A stretch of DNA of 64,000 bases, from assembly GCA_947044365.1 (NCBI GenBank), contig OX345636.1:4050001-4114000 (forward strand). Direction: 5' to 3'. The DNA comes from Petrosia ficiformis (taxonomy: Eukaryota; Porifera; Demospongiae; Haplosclerida; Petrosiidae). This document shows positions 36,355-46,830 of this stretch, piece after piece; the stretch's first letter is position 1, and every line of letters starts with the position of its first letter. The notes beneath the pieces are model-generated. The model saw nothing but the letters and a program-made list of their open reading frames with translations, did not search any database and was not told the DNA's origin. The translations under genes and the position numbers were made by a program.

Positions 36355-38686
36355 TTATTGTGTGTCCTCATTCTCAGCATCAGTATCTTCTGCCACTTCT
36401 TTGGACTCCAAATTGTCGTAAAAGGCATGATACGCTTGAGGGATGAAGGCCTTGATTTTCATCAAATCATCATATTTCTTACAATTAATGAAATTATCTG
36501 AGGTATACTTCAATGACAAAACATGTACATCTTTATTTCCCTTTTTTCGATCAACATTCCAAACCTTCCATTCTTCAGTTTCATCAAGAGTGTAGCGAAC
36601 CAAAACTTTGGTTGGCTCTGACTTAGAGTAGCGAAACCAAGCGATCTTTTGAAATGACAACTTCTGTTTATCAACAGTTTGCTTCCGATTGACAAAAGAT
36701 TTTGAGAGCACTTTAAAATCTTTAAAGTCTTCCCTTTTCATTCTAGCTACACGAAAGGGTTTCTGCACACGTGTCCCTTCAACTAGATTAAACCATTGCA
36801 TAGGGACAAAAACTTCTGTTTCCTTCTTTTTCTTCTCTATTAAAGCAAAGTCTCGATCTGATGGTAAGTATGTATGGCCTGGGGTCAAAAACTTGTGGTC
36901 AATGGTCTCACAACACCCTTTGATTAGCAGATAAATCCAAAAGCATACAATATAAAAATTCTTATTTTGGCCACCACACGAATCACTATAAGCTACCACA
37001 TGTTTCCGTGTTGTTGGTAATGACTGGAAGTAGTTCCATAAACACGAGGCTACTTCATCTGAACCACGACAGGCTACGTTTTCTGGCCACATGCACATGT
37101 ACCCATCTCCAGATCCACAATTGTGTATACCAAGGTTATAGACCCACAACTGCCTCAAATAAAAAACGAGACTTGTATGAATATGTGGCGTCGGAAGATT
37201 CTGCTGTAAATCAAACGATATGACCAACTTAGATGCAGAATTAGCTTTTGCAAGCTCTGTATCTTGTTTCAAAGTCTTGAACCCTAGTTCAGCTGCAGTG
37301 TGATGTTTCTCAAGCTCTTGAATCAACTGCTGTTTCACTGTAGCATCTGAAGTATCATTGATTTGGCAGTTAAACGAATCACATGTTTTACAAGTGTCAG
37401 ATCTGGGGGATCCAAACCCGAAATTAAACTGTTCACAAAAAATCTTGCGGTATGCAGGTTCAGTAACAGTCGGCCAACCCACTTCATCACATTTCTGGAG
37501 ATACAGTGAATGCATTTTTTTGATATTTAATTCTGGGGAAAGATACCTTTTGTTTGGGTTGCTGGCTCGAGAGTAATGACTGGTTTGTCGTGGAAATGAC
37601 AAAATGTGTGTTTTGACACACGTCACACTATCAGAAGAAATTTTGTTCGGACGATTGTCATGTTTACCTCTCTGATCAATGGGTGGTGAACAATCTTTAA
37701 CCCTAATATTCCTTACACGCTTCACTGATATACCATGTACAGAACAAAAAGCAGTAAGACACACCCTTTTTAGATCACCTCCTATTCTAACATAATAGAA
37801 GTAAGTTTTTTTACGCTTACTGTCTTTACCCTTCGTGGTATACCGTCTTTTAGGTTCAGAGGAACGAATCAATCCATGTAAATAACCATTTTGAAGGTTA
37901 AAACTAGCAAGACCATTAAATTCTTCCAAAATTCTCAATTGATCACCATGACTGACAGTATGAAAACAACGCAATGAACACTTACAATTTCTTCCAGTGA
38001 CTCGAGTAGTCTCGCAAGCCAGACTCTCTGTTCCTTGAAAGCAAAGTTATTATTAAGCAAATTATTATTGGGTGCGGCTATAGTGGGCGGAGATACGTGA
38101 CGGAAAAAGAGTCTGGTGAAATGCTTACAAGTCATCGGTAAGTTGGTATACCAAAACGTATACTATTACTATTCATGATATTCATAACTCGCGGTCAACG
38201 AAGCTTGCAAGGGAAAAAGCAATTATTTCACTCATGGTCAATGAAGCCTATAGACCTGTGACCGCGAGTTATGAATATCATGAATAGTAATAGTATACGT
38301 TTTGGTATACCAACTTACCGATGACTTGTAAGCATTTCACCAGACTCTCTTTCCGTCACGTATCTCCGCCCACTATAGCCACACCCAATAATATTTGCTT
38401 AATAATAACTTTGCTTTCAAGGAACAGAGAGTCTGGCTTGCGAGACTATGACTCGAGGTGGTACTGTGGTTCCATTAAAATTTACGTATTCCTTGCCAGC
38501 ATTGCGTAAACACTTTCGTTTGCTTCTTTTCCACTCTTGAGGCTTGCGAATCCTTTTCCTTGACTTTATCTTAGGTTGAATAACATCACTATTGGTTGAA
38601 CTTTCTTCTGATACATTAGAAAACGAATCATTATCGGTCGATTGATCAGAAAACTGCTCTTCATCTACCTCCATTTTTGAAACCAT
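36355..38686 (-). pseudogene. DUF7869-like transposase, split by a nested element
   Basis: The coding sequence starts at ATG 38686, is interrupted at 38457-37998 by the nested fold-back, and resumes to the TAA at 36355. Omitting the insert and one duplicate leaves 1881 nt, exactly 627 codons, with the frame kept, so the lesion is this insertion alone. The N-terminus is acidic, then basic (RKRIRKPQEWKRSKRKCLRN). The middle has a Cys cluster (CKTCDSFNCQ). The catalytic-looking region has VISFDLQQN, AYSDSCGGQNKN and GHTYLPSDRDFALIE, candidate acidic residues of an RNase-H-like DDE core; this ordering matches proteins I recall as DUF7869-containing. Assignment to a transposase superfamily is open. 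The lack of other stops or frameshifts suggests that the element was intact until recently. Confidence 0.75.
38007..38448. mobile_element. 442-bp fold-back MITE with perfect 9-bp target duplication
   Basis: Arms 38007-38197 and 38259-38448 (about 190 bp each) are near-perfect inverse repeats with a 61-bp loop. Outer ends are TAGTCTCGCAAGCCAGAC and its inverse. Flanks are TGACTCGAG at 37998-38006 and 38449-38457. A 9-bp duplication is typical of Mutator-like (MULE) elements; long arms fit a MULE fold-back. It is inserted inside the transposase reading frame. The perfect duplication and near-identical arms indicate a young insertion. Confidence 0.92.
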
Positions 38687-38909
38687 GTGCTTATTGGATA
38701 ACGTGTACCGTAAGTTTCAATTAATTAGAAAAAAAATTTTTAATAAAATTTGAAAAATGAAAAATAATTGAGGATTCGCTAATTGCTTCGCTCTCAAATT
38801 CGAAAAACAGATGCGTTGATTCGTCTACTTCATGTTTCTTTTAAAAAAGCATTTTGCCTGGAAATGAGGGTTAGGCCCCTTTTGCACTGACCCCTTCAAT
38901 TAAACTCAT

Positions 38910-39600
38910 AAAATACACACAAAGGAACAAAAATTTGCAATAATTACTATTTAATTTCAAATTGCTATTACTTATAATTACGCAAAACTTAACTTTAATT
39001 GTAGAACAATTCTACACAAAACTCAAGATTCATGCGAAACATTATTTCATTTGCAAATAAAATTAATTAATGTCTTGAATTAAATATAAAATTTTTGTGT
39101 CTTCAAGCGGTAATGACTGACGTTTCTATGAGGTACAATAAAGTCCTACTCACTCATGTAAATTGCTTACACTTCATCTTTATTCAGTAGGAGTACCGTT
39201 TTGACATTAATGGAAGTGCCATGCCAGGGATATTCAATGATCACTTTCATTGGCGTCAGTTAATGTTTTATTGGCAGTGGTAGTTATTACTGAAACAGAA
39301 AGCCTGTAAGATTGTCTCATTGATGATAGCTAGAAAAGGTAGTGTTCCATCTTTTAATATGTTTGTGATGGTAGAATACAATTGATCCCATTCATATAGG
39401 TGCATTCTGCTCCTATGCTATTCCAATTTGGTAGAAGCTACTGAATTTGCAATACATTTATTTGCTGTAGTAGTAAATTCTTTGTTGTTATGTGGTAAAA
39501 CCTTGCTAGGTACAACTGCCATTCTTGTAGAAGTAGCTAATTGAATTCTGGTTGCTCTTATTGGAAAGAATTGTACACTCTTTGTAAGCTGGTTCCATAA
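38910..39600. other. intergenic, no gene seen
   Basis: AT-rich DNA without coding signal between the TTAA transposon and the ankyrin fragment. Confidence 0.5.
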
Positions 39601-39619
39601 ATAACTACAAACTCTATTT

Positions 39620-39832
39620 AAAGGTCATTTAGAGGTGGTCGAAATATTACTCAAGTGAGATGCTAATTCTGACATTCAGCAAGTAGGGAGAGGGACGGCC
39701 TTGATGTTGGCAAGTGCAAAGGGTCATTCAGAGGTGGTTGAAATATTACTCAAGGAAGGTCTTGATCCTAACATTCAGCTGAAAATGGATTTAAATGTAA
39801 CTCTTAAGGGCATGAATGCTACTGTTTTATGA
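39620..39832 (+). pseudogene. ankyrin-repeat fragment
   Basis: Reads KGHLEVVEILLK, TGA, DANSDIQ, then RGTALMLASAKGHSEVVEIL, LKEGLDPNIQ and about 20 more residues to a TGA at 39830. This is one complete and one partial ankyrin repeat (the A-x-x-x-G-H-x-E-V-V-x-x-L-L core is clear) in a single frame broken by one TGA at 39656. No start, partner exons or other repeats were found, so it is a fragment. Confidence 0.8.
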
Positions 39833-39959
39833 GTCACTTTTATAATCATTCACTGACACACCAAGCTAGGACAACTCTTAACTTCTGTCTTCATAAGACT
39901 CCACTCCTTCGCTCATTCCAATTATAATTAACATTTCATAATATTTATTCATTTTACTG

Positions 39960-40030
39960 ATCTACTCAATATTTATAATAATAATAATAAATATATATAT
40001 ATATATATATATATTTTAATAATGATAATA
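39960..40030. repeat. AT-rich simple repeat at the 3' side of the retrotransposon
   Basis: ATA trinucleotides passing into a TA run, then ATAATAATTATT. It may be the tail of the minus-strand non-LTR element; the boundary is not certain. Confidence 0.6.
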
Positions 40031-40152
40031 ATTATTGGTAATAATAAAACAAGAAGTATTATAAAACAAAATAAAGGGATTTAAAAAAAAACAAAAGGAT
40101 AATTTTGAAATGAGTCAATATAATGAAAATTTCTTCCAATCCAATAAGTCAT

Positions 40153-43100
40153 TCATGGTCCACATATAGGCAGGCCCACTCCATCTTCAAAACCCCTACC
40201 ACTTCTCCATGGCACCCTTGACCCTCGTAGACACAAACCAGTGGCTCGAATAATAGCGAATGACAATGATGTACGAACATAGTCTATCACTTGGCTGTAA
40301 CTTTTCTCCCATTTTAGGGACAACACTTCCGCAGTTCTTTTTATGACACATCCTGCTTCTATGCCAACAAATCCATCTACTGATACCACAAAAGGGGAGA
40401 ACGCATCTTGCTTCAACTGCACTATTGTATTTTCTCTTCTTATCTTCCTCGGCTGATCGGATAACTGCTGTAACAGGGCGTTGACTGTACGAGTCGGCAT
40501 CAGTGTCCATGACACGAATATCCAACAATGCCTCAGACTGGTACTGCCATAAACCCCTGACAGCTAAGTCAGCAAACAAACCTGGTGTGTTTTTACTCAC
40601 ATCAGCTTCACATATGATCGGTTCCTTGATAATTTGATTCCCATAAGCCATTGCTAGTATATCTCCCAGGGCGTCTCGCACCTCATTGTGCCGTCGAATA
40701 ATCAGTCCTCCTTTTCTACAAATCAACGCATGATCAACACTAGTGGGATCACCACAACCATCACACATAGCTGGAAGTGCAACTATTGTTCTATAGTATT
40801 GTAATGCAAGAGCATCTCTAAATTCTCTTTGAGATAGAGCAAATCCAAAACTTGATGTAGGAGTAACATTGAGCCAATTTGAGCATTTACCATCAATAGC
40901 TCTTCTAATGGCACGAGCCTTACCCTCATCAAAGGAATTCAAAATCTCATTAAGAAGTGACTCATCTAGATTAATTTGAAGTCGACGATTATTCTTACTA
41001 GCCTGGACAAAAATCTCAAGATGATCATTCACTGAGAAATGAACACCGTCCTTCATAAAAGATAATATCTGTTCCGATCCAGTTCTAGAAGCCTCAAATG
41101 CTTTTACTGACAACTTGACTGGATCACGTACACCCATCCCTTCTAAACGTGTAGGTATAGAAAATAAGTCAGCCTCTCTTTCATCAAAAAGGCAAGGCCA
41201 AAACACATCTCGAATAGCATCTCACGCAAGGGTTCAAATATAGAGGAGCCGTCTGGACAGACTCGCATCAAGAACAACCATTCACATTGTAACAATTTCA
41301 GCAAAGATGCAAAAGCTGCTTGAGGTTGAGATCTAGCAGCTGTAGCCAAACTATTTACACAGGATACTCATAACTTGACTTTCTTTTCAATAAACTCAAT
41401 ATATCCATTCTCATCTCCAACATACCCTCCGAGAAAATGATTACCAGAGACAACCTTAACCCCAATGTCTGAGAACATTGCAACAGCCATATCTTTAAAC
41501 CTTGGATCAACAACAACAGATTTTGCTGGCTCCGGGAAGTACCCAAAACCAGGACCCCTCTCTGATAACATCCTGAACCATTCTTTAACCTTATCCAATG
41601 GCCCAACACATGCCGAATCATCTGCATACCACGATTGCACCCATCGACCCTGACCCCGCAGTGATCTTATCAAAGGAATGAGTGCAATAGCATAGAAGCA
41701 CATTGAGATAGGGTCCCCTTGAGTGACACCCTCTTTACTATATAACGGTTCAGTACTCTCATTAACCCATAAAGATGAGAAACCACGATAGATATTAAAT
41801 AGAAACCTGGAACATCTAGGCCAATAAATACGTGCATTCCATAATCCAACCACTCTGTTGACTGAGTTGAAAGCATTTTTTGCATCAACCATTAAAACAC
41901 TATATCCCTCCTCTGAGTGAGTCTCAAAAATCTCCCTTACAGCGTGTATCTCCCCTTCAATTCCACCACGTAATCCAGAACACAGTTGATCAGCACCACA
42001 AACATCTTGAACGTCCATCCCTGTACATAATACCATAACCTTCCCCATTAACCTTCGGAATACCTCTCCGATTCCTATTGGTCTAATTCCTGGATTCTTG
42101 TCTAATGGTATCAATCTACTAGCTAGCAATGCTCAAATCACTCGCCAATCCACCACTCCATTTGCAATCATCATAACTAAATCAGCGATTGCACAACGCA
42201 ACTTTGCACTTTGAGATCCAAACTTCAAAAGAAAGCTTCTCCAATGACTTGAATTAATACCACTTGGACCTGCTCCACCATGCAATGCTCTAGCTACACG
42301 CTCAACATGACCACTCGTTACAGTTACATCCATCATAGCAGGTAATTCATCACAGTTGGCAAAAGCCTTCTCATCCGCCAAAACAGGTTCGGGGTGCTTC
42401 TCTTTAAGGACATCCAGTACTGTCATATCCTTCGAATCTACCACATCAGATGGGGAAAGGACTTTACTAGAACCTCTTTCTGTTATCCACCTAGTTGCAG
42501 CTCTCAGCTCACCTCTTAACATCAATCTTGTGAAAACCTTCATAATATGATCCTGGTCTGTAGACAATGACCTGTGAGATGTCTGTCTCGTACACCGAAT
42601 GGCTTCCTGAACTAGCCCATCAAAATTTTCGTTTTTCCATGCCTCTAGCCGTCGTTTGACGAGAAGCCGAATATCTGAACCCCTCTTAATCATTTGATCA
42701 CGTTGTAGAATCACCCGACAATATACCAATACTCTTTCAGAACAAACTGACCTTTTTGATAGCATCATAATCTCGTCAGCTAATAATCCAACAAACTGTT
42801 TACTGATATTTCCACTAGGTAGATCATACATACTACCAGAATAATACTTAGAAACCAACCGTCTCCATCTATGAAACCACACATCACCTTCTACTCCGTT
42901 ACTTTCCTCATTCATAAGCTTTGCCCCAAAGGCTAGTTCCATTCGAGTACCAGCAATAGATCCCAAACGAGTACGCTCATATGTTTCATTTATTTCATAA
43001 TCTCTATCCTGACTACTGGTGTGCTGTTGAATCAAAGGTTCTGTTTGATTTCTGCATTTATTTAAACGAAGTGGCACAAGGAGAGTCCTGAGCCACACAC

Positions 43101-43207
43101 GAACATCTTTGGCAAGTCCCAGTCGAGCAACACATACAACAACGCTTCCTAGGCTCGTCGCCAGTCGTTTTCTTGTTCACCTTCTTGTGACTTTCTTTCT
43201 TTATTAT
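40153..43207 (-). pseudogene. non-LTR retrotransposon with reverse transcriptase and restriction-like endonuclease signature
   Basis: Reading on the minus strand. A Cys-rich N-terminus (about 43200-43045; EPRKRCCMCC, STGTCQRCSC). A frame change, then 43098-42133. Reverse transcriptase follows: GGAGPSGINSSHWR, SRLIPLDKNPGIRPIGIGEV, VLMVDAKNAFNSVNR, EGVTQGDPISM, and the catalytic SWYADDSACVG. After it come a CCHC-like knuckle (CDGCGDPTSVDHALIC), RRHNEVRDALGDIL and ALLDIRVMDTDADSY, as in elements with a restriction-like endonuclease at the C-terminus. Lesions: TGA at 42135 and 41370, a frameshift near 41220 and another near 40430. The end matches the truncated copy at 7970-8205. The element is dead but has all the main parts. 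Confidence 0.88.
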
Positions 43208-43554
43208 TATTACAACATACATACAATATACACAAAAGAAATTTTCAAACTTCGTTGTTTTTTTAAGTTCACCTGTGTAAATAAGCTTTACTGCAGAAAA
43301 TATAAAATTGTTAAAGTTGCTGAGAAGAGAGCTGAAATTTGCCAGTCCACAGACTACATTGTGTAATAAATTTTAATGTGTACATACATGTAAGTATCCA
43401 TTGTTTTGCACATTATCTTGGTGGATCCATTTAAAAAAAAAAACATCTCTTTTGATTCCCACAGATCTAGTAATGTTTGCAACATTTATAGCATCTGCAA
43501 TTTTCGTGACATTCTGATATACATGTATCCATTAAAACTGATTAATTATTATTA

Positions 43555-43850
43555 CTAAATGGATCAGTCTCAGTAACATGAGATCAATAATATTATTAAT
43601 GTTTAGTGACTATATCTAGAACACAGTGACACACATTACTAAATGGATCTGTTTTGGTATCATGGGATTAGTGTTCCTAGAACGCAGTGACACACATTAC
43701 TAAATGGATCTGTTTTGGTATCATGAGATTAGTGTTCCTAGAACGCAGTGACACACATTACTAAATGGATCTGTTTTGGTATCATGAGATTAGTGTTCCT
43801 AGAACGCAGTGACACAATAATTAAATGGATTAGTTTCAATCTTACGAGAT
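43555..43850. repeat. minisatellite, 61-bp unit, about 4-5 copies
   Basis: The unit runs ACGCAGTGACACACATTACT, AAATGGATCTGTTTTGGTAT, CATGAGATTAGTGTTCCTAG. Copies starting near 43621, 43682 and 43743 are almost identical; the outer ones at each end are diverged. Confidence 0.9.
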
Positions 43851-44150
43851 GTTGAACATGCTGTATTGTGAGATACACAAAACAAGTTTAGCTAAAATAA
43901 AATTATACTTACATGTAAGTATTGTTCTGATTTGCCCGATGTTAATAACCAACAATTCCTACGATGGTTTCTTCTCAACTAGTCCATTTGAATGACGATT
44001 ACACTCTCAATTCCTACATACTCAAAGGGAAGCCTTGCTGCTAAATATAGTATTCCACATTTTTCAAGTTAAAAATTATAATATCATTCATTTCTTGTGG
44101 AGCTGGTATGCTTTGGGTTGTGAATTAACCTAAGATATATGCATTCTTAA

Positions 44151-44745
44151 GGTTACGGGATACCAAAATCTGACCGTATTTATTTAAATGTAATATTGAA
44201 TAATAATTAACTGACCAATAGCTGACGCTAGCGCTATATAGTATAAATCAAAAATACATTCATCCAATACATATTTTGATGTGATCTCCAGGTATATATT
44301 TTCTTTTGACTTTAAACTAGGTCGTCACGTGACGTTTTTTTTTTTGCAAAACGTTCGAGAGAAGCAGCCAAGCCCGGTTATGGTGATCGCTTTCAGATGT
44401 ATTGACATTTTGGGGGTTATTTTGGAGATTCTAGATGTTTAATCCCCAACATCTCTTCGAGACGACCTTCATTTTGGTACTAAGAAGAAACTTCAGGAGG
44501 TACTATGACTTGTTGTAACGCAGGTTTGGAGATTTTTGATTTATAATTTCCATTTCATCGAAGTCCACATTTTCGGATTTATCTTTGGTACTAACTATGT
44601 TATGTTATATTTTCTTTATAAAAATATGGAAATCATACAACTTTCATTATTTCAAGTGATAATGTTTTTGACATAAATACTAAGTTAAAAAAAAGACATC
44701 AGATAAATAACTCATTAATTATTCATAATTGTGTATCCCGTAACC
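44151..44745. mobile_element. TTAA-flanked MITE, about 595 bp
   Basis: TTAA (44147-44150 and 44746-44749) flanks the inverse ends GGTTACGGGATAC and GTATCCCGTAACC. No coding capacity. TTAA targets fit a piggyBac- or Kolobok-type transposase; ends differ from those of the elements at 36209 and 55304, so this is a separate family. Confidence 0.85.
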
Positions 44746-45465
44746 TTAACAAAATGGGAGAAACAATGTTGTAATGTTTCACTGATTTCTTTGAGCATCA
44801 GCTGATATTTCTTCCTAAGTCAGTTACCTTTCTCTCAAACCTTCTGCCTCCTCATCACACATTTGTTGGTCGTTCCTTACTACCTCAATTAAACATTGAT
44901 CTGGTTCTACTGTAATATCAAAATTGTCATCAAGAAATCATACAGCAATATTTATCTTTTCATTACAGCTTAGTTACTCTAAATACGTGTGTTGTGTGTA
45001 CTCACCTGAATGAGCTGAGCTAACTTTTGTAGAGGCGTGCCTTCGCTACAAAACATGAACTGATACAAAATGAATTGAAAATCATAGTACATGCATGTAC
45101 ATGTACATATATGTGTTTGTATGCATACATGTATGTAGGATACCAGAAACGCTCTTTTCAAAATGGGCACATGATTGTCATAGTAACCCTATGCTCCACC
45201 TATGTGGGTGAGGATTAACAATTGTAACTATTGATTCCACACTCCCCACAGACCTAGTAATGTCTGCGCCATTTATAGCGTCTGCAATTTTTGCATTTAT
45301 CACTTTTTATTTTTACCTTTTTTTTTTTACTGCTTTCTTCCTTTGAGTATTCTTAAGTAAAGTATATAAAAGAGTTTAATAATAATTATTATAAAGTAAA
45401 CTAACTGTAATGATTAAGAGTAAAAGTATAAATGAGTAGCCACTTTTAAACAAAACTAGTAATTC

Positions 45466-46830
45466 CTATGCTGATTTACCCAACACAAAGACTTTATCTT
45501 GCACTTGTTTGGCAGACTTTTCTATAATTTTAAAGTCAGTCAAGAATCTCCTACATCGCTCTAATGGAGGTCGAATTTGTGATTTAATCTCTGTACGAAA
45601 AAATTCTTCCATCGAATTTATAGTTGAAGGTGCAAAGCCCCTTTTGGGCTGCTTGACTCCTTCTTCTGTGACAAGAAAAACAGTAATTATCAACATTTAT
45701 GTACAATATATTCACTTACTGCTTAAATTGGTTATTTTATTGAATGCAACCACAGTTGTTTCATTTTTGTGGCATAACCTGTAGTATCATTCTGATGTTG
45801 ATTTGGAATGGCTCATGTGAGCACTTATGTTTTCCAATGTTTCTTGGGTGGTCTGTCCCACAGCTAACGTAGCCCCAGCCTTCCTAGTTGCTGTTAATGT
45901 TGGCAAAGTAGGCACTCCTAGTTTCCTACACAGGCTGTTTATCATATCTCTGTAGTGATGTAGAGGTTGCCCCCTGGCTGTGACTAAAGCACACTCCATG
46001 GATGAAGAAGTGGATATCTTTGGTCTGATATTTTGAATAAAATGTTTGAAATATATTGTATCATCTCCATTGAGCGCAAGAATAGCTGGGCCATATGTGA
46101 GGGCCGTTTTATGGCATGCGGAATGGATGATTAACTTACCATCCTTTTCAGTGGCTTCTTTGGCTTCTGACAAAGTTAGATTTAATGCTGGACCTGGTTG
46201 CTGCCAATTTCTATAAGTTAGTGCTAAAAAGATATATGTTACAAAGAGGTTAGTTTCTTCATTAGTTGATTTGGTCTTATGTTGGATGCTTTCCATGATT
46301 GTTTTCATTCTACTGTTTTCCAATACTTCCCGACATGCATACTTTAGTCCTATTTCGATACGATCCAACTTTGTGGTCATTCCGTCGATCCCAATTCCAT
46401 TGTCTTGGAGTCATTGTACATAATTTTTCATTGATTGGACATTTCTGTAGCACTCCCATGTACATTTAGTGCTACAGGCATACACTAAGAATTTAGATAC
46501 GTCTGAAGCAATTTGTCTAACTTCTGATAGGCTTCGATTACCGCCATTGAAACTGGCTAAGTTTTTCATAAATTCACCCATTAGAGGTTCCTCATCTATA
46601 ATGAATCATTTGTAGTGTTTTGTACTGCCCTTTTTGGCAGATATTGCTGGGTGAGTTAGAGTAGATGTAGACGCAGTAGATCTACGAAATGATTCTTTAA
46701 TTGTTATATCAATGCTTCGACTTTCATCAGGTTTGCCCACTTTTTTGGCATCTGCCAAAAGTTGCAGTCTGCGATGATTGTTCATGATGCCGTGAACATT
46801 CTTCAAGTGGTTTGATAGTTTTTTAATGAG
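45466..46830 (-). pseudogene. tyrosine-recombinase (Crypton-like) gene with three in-frame TGA codons
   Basis: One frame runs from about 46830 to 45720, followed by a 54-nt GT-AG intron (45719-45666) and a final exon 45665-45466. It opens with the end of a zinc-finger-like unit (LSNHLKNVHGI), then a basic stretch, then a SAM-like core-binding region (EFMKNLASFNGGNRSLSEVR, KLDRIEIGLKYAC). The catalytic half has LALTYRNWQQPGPALNLTL, HKTALTYGPAIL, TATRKAGATLA and HMSHSKSTSE, then a TGA, then YYR, where the nucleophilic tyrosine is expected. The three breaks (46608, 46413, 45789) are all TGA and there is no frameshift. Animal Cryptons encode just such a recombinase; the exact family was not checked. 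The N-terminus merges with the Tc1 sequence next to it. Confidence 0.75.

Larger units (their letters stand above)
36209..38899 (-). mobile_element. complete TTAA-flanked DNA transposon
   Basis: Both ends abut TTAA (36205-36208 and 38900-38903). Terminal inverted repeats start TTGAATGGGTTAATGCAAAA on the left and TTGAAGGGGTCAGTGCAAAA on the right, and both continue GGGGCCTA. Removing the nested insertion (38007-38448 plus one 9-bp duplicate) leaves about 2.24 kb with one transposase gene. TTAA targets are known for piggyBac and Kolobok; the protein does not look like piggyBac to me. Confidence 0.85.

Noticed and set aside
43555..43850. CRISPR-like array
   Set aside because: Head-to-tail 61-bp minisatellite without spacers, in animal DNA.
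39620..46830. Recoding of TGA as an amino acid
   Set aside because: An intact gene (dermatopontin copy 3) ends in TGA, and TGA breaks occur only in sequences that look decayed.
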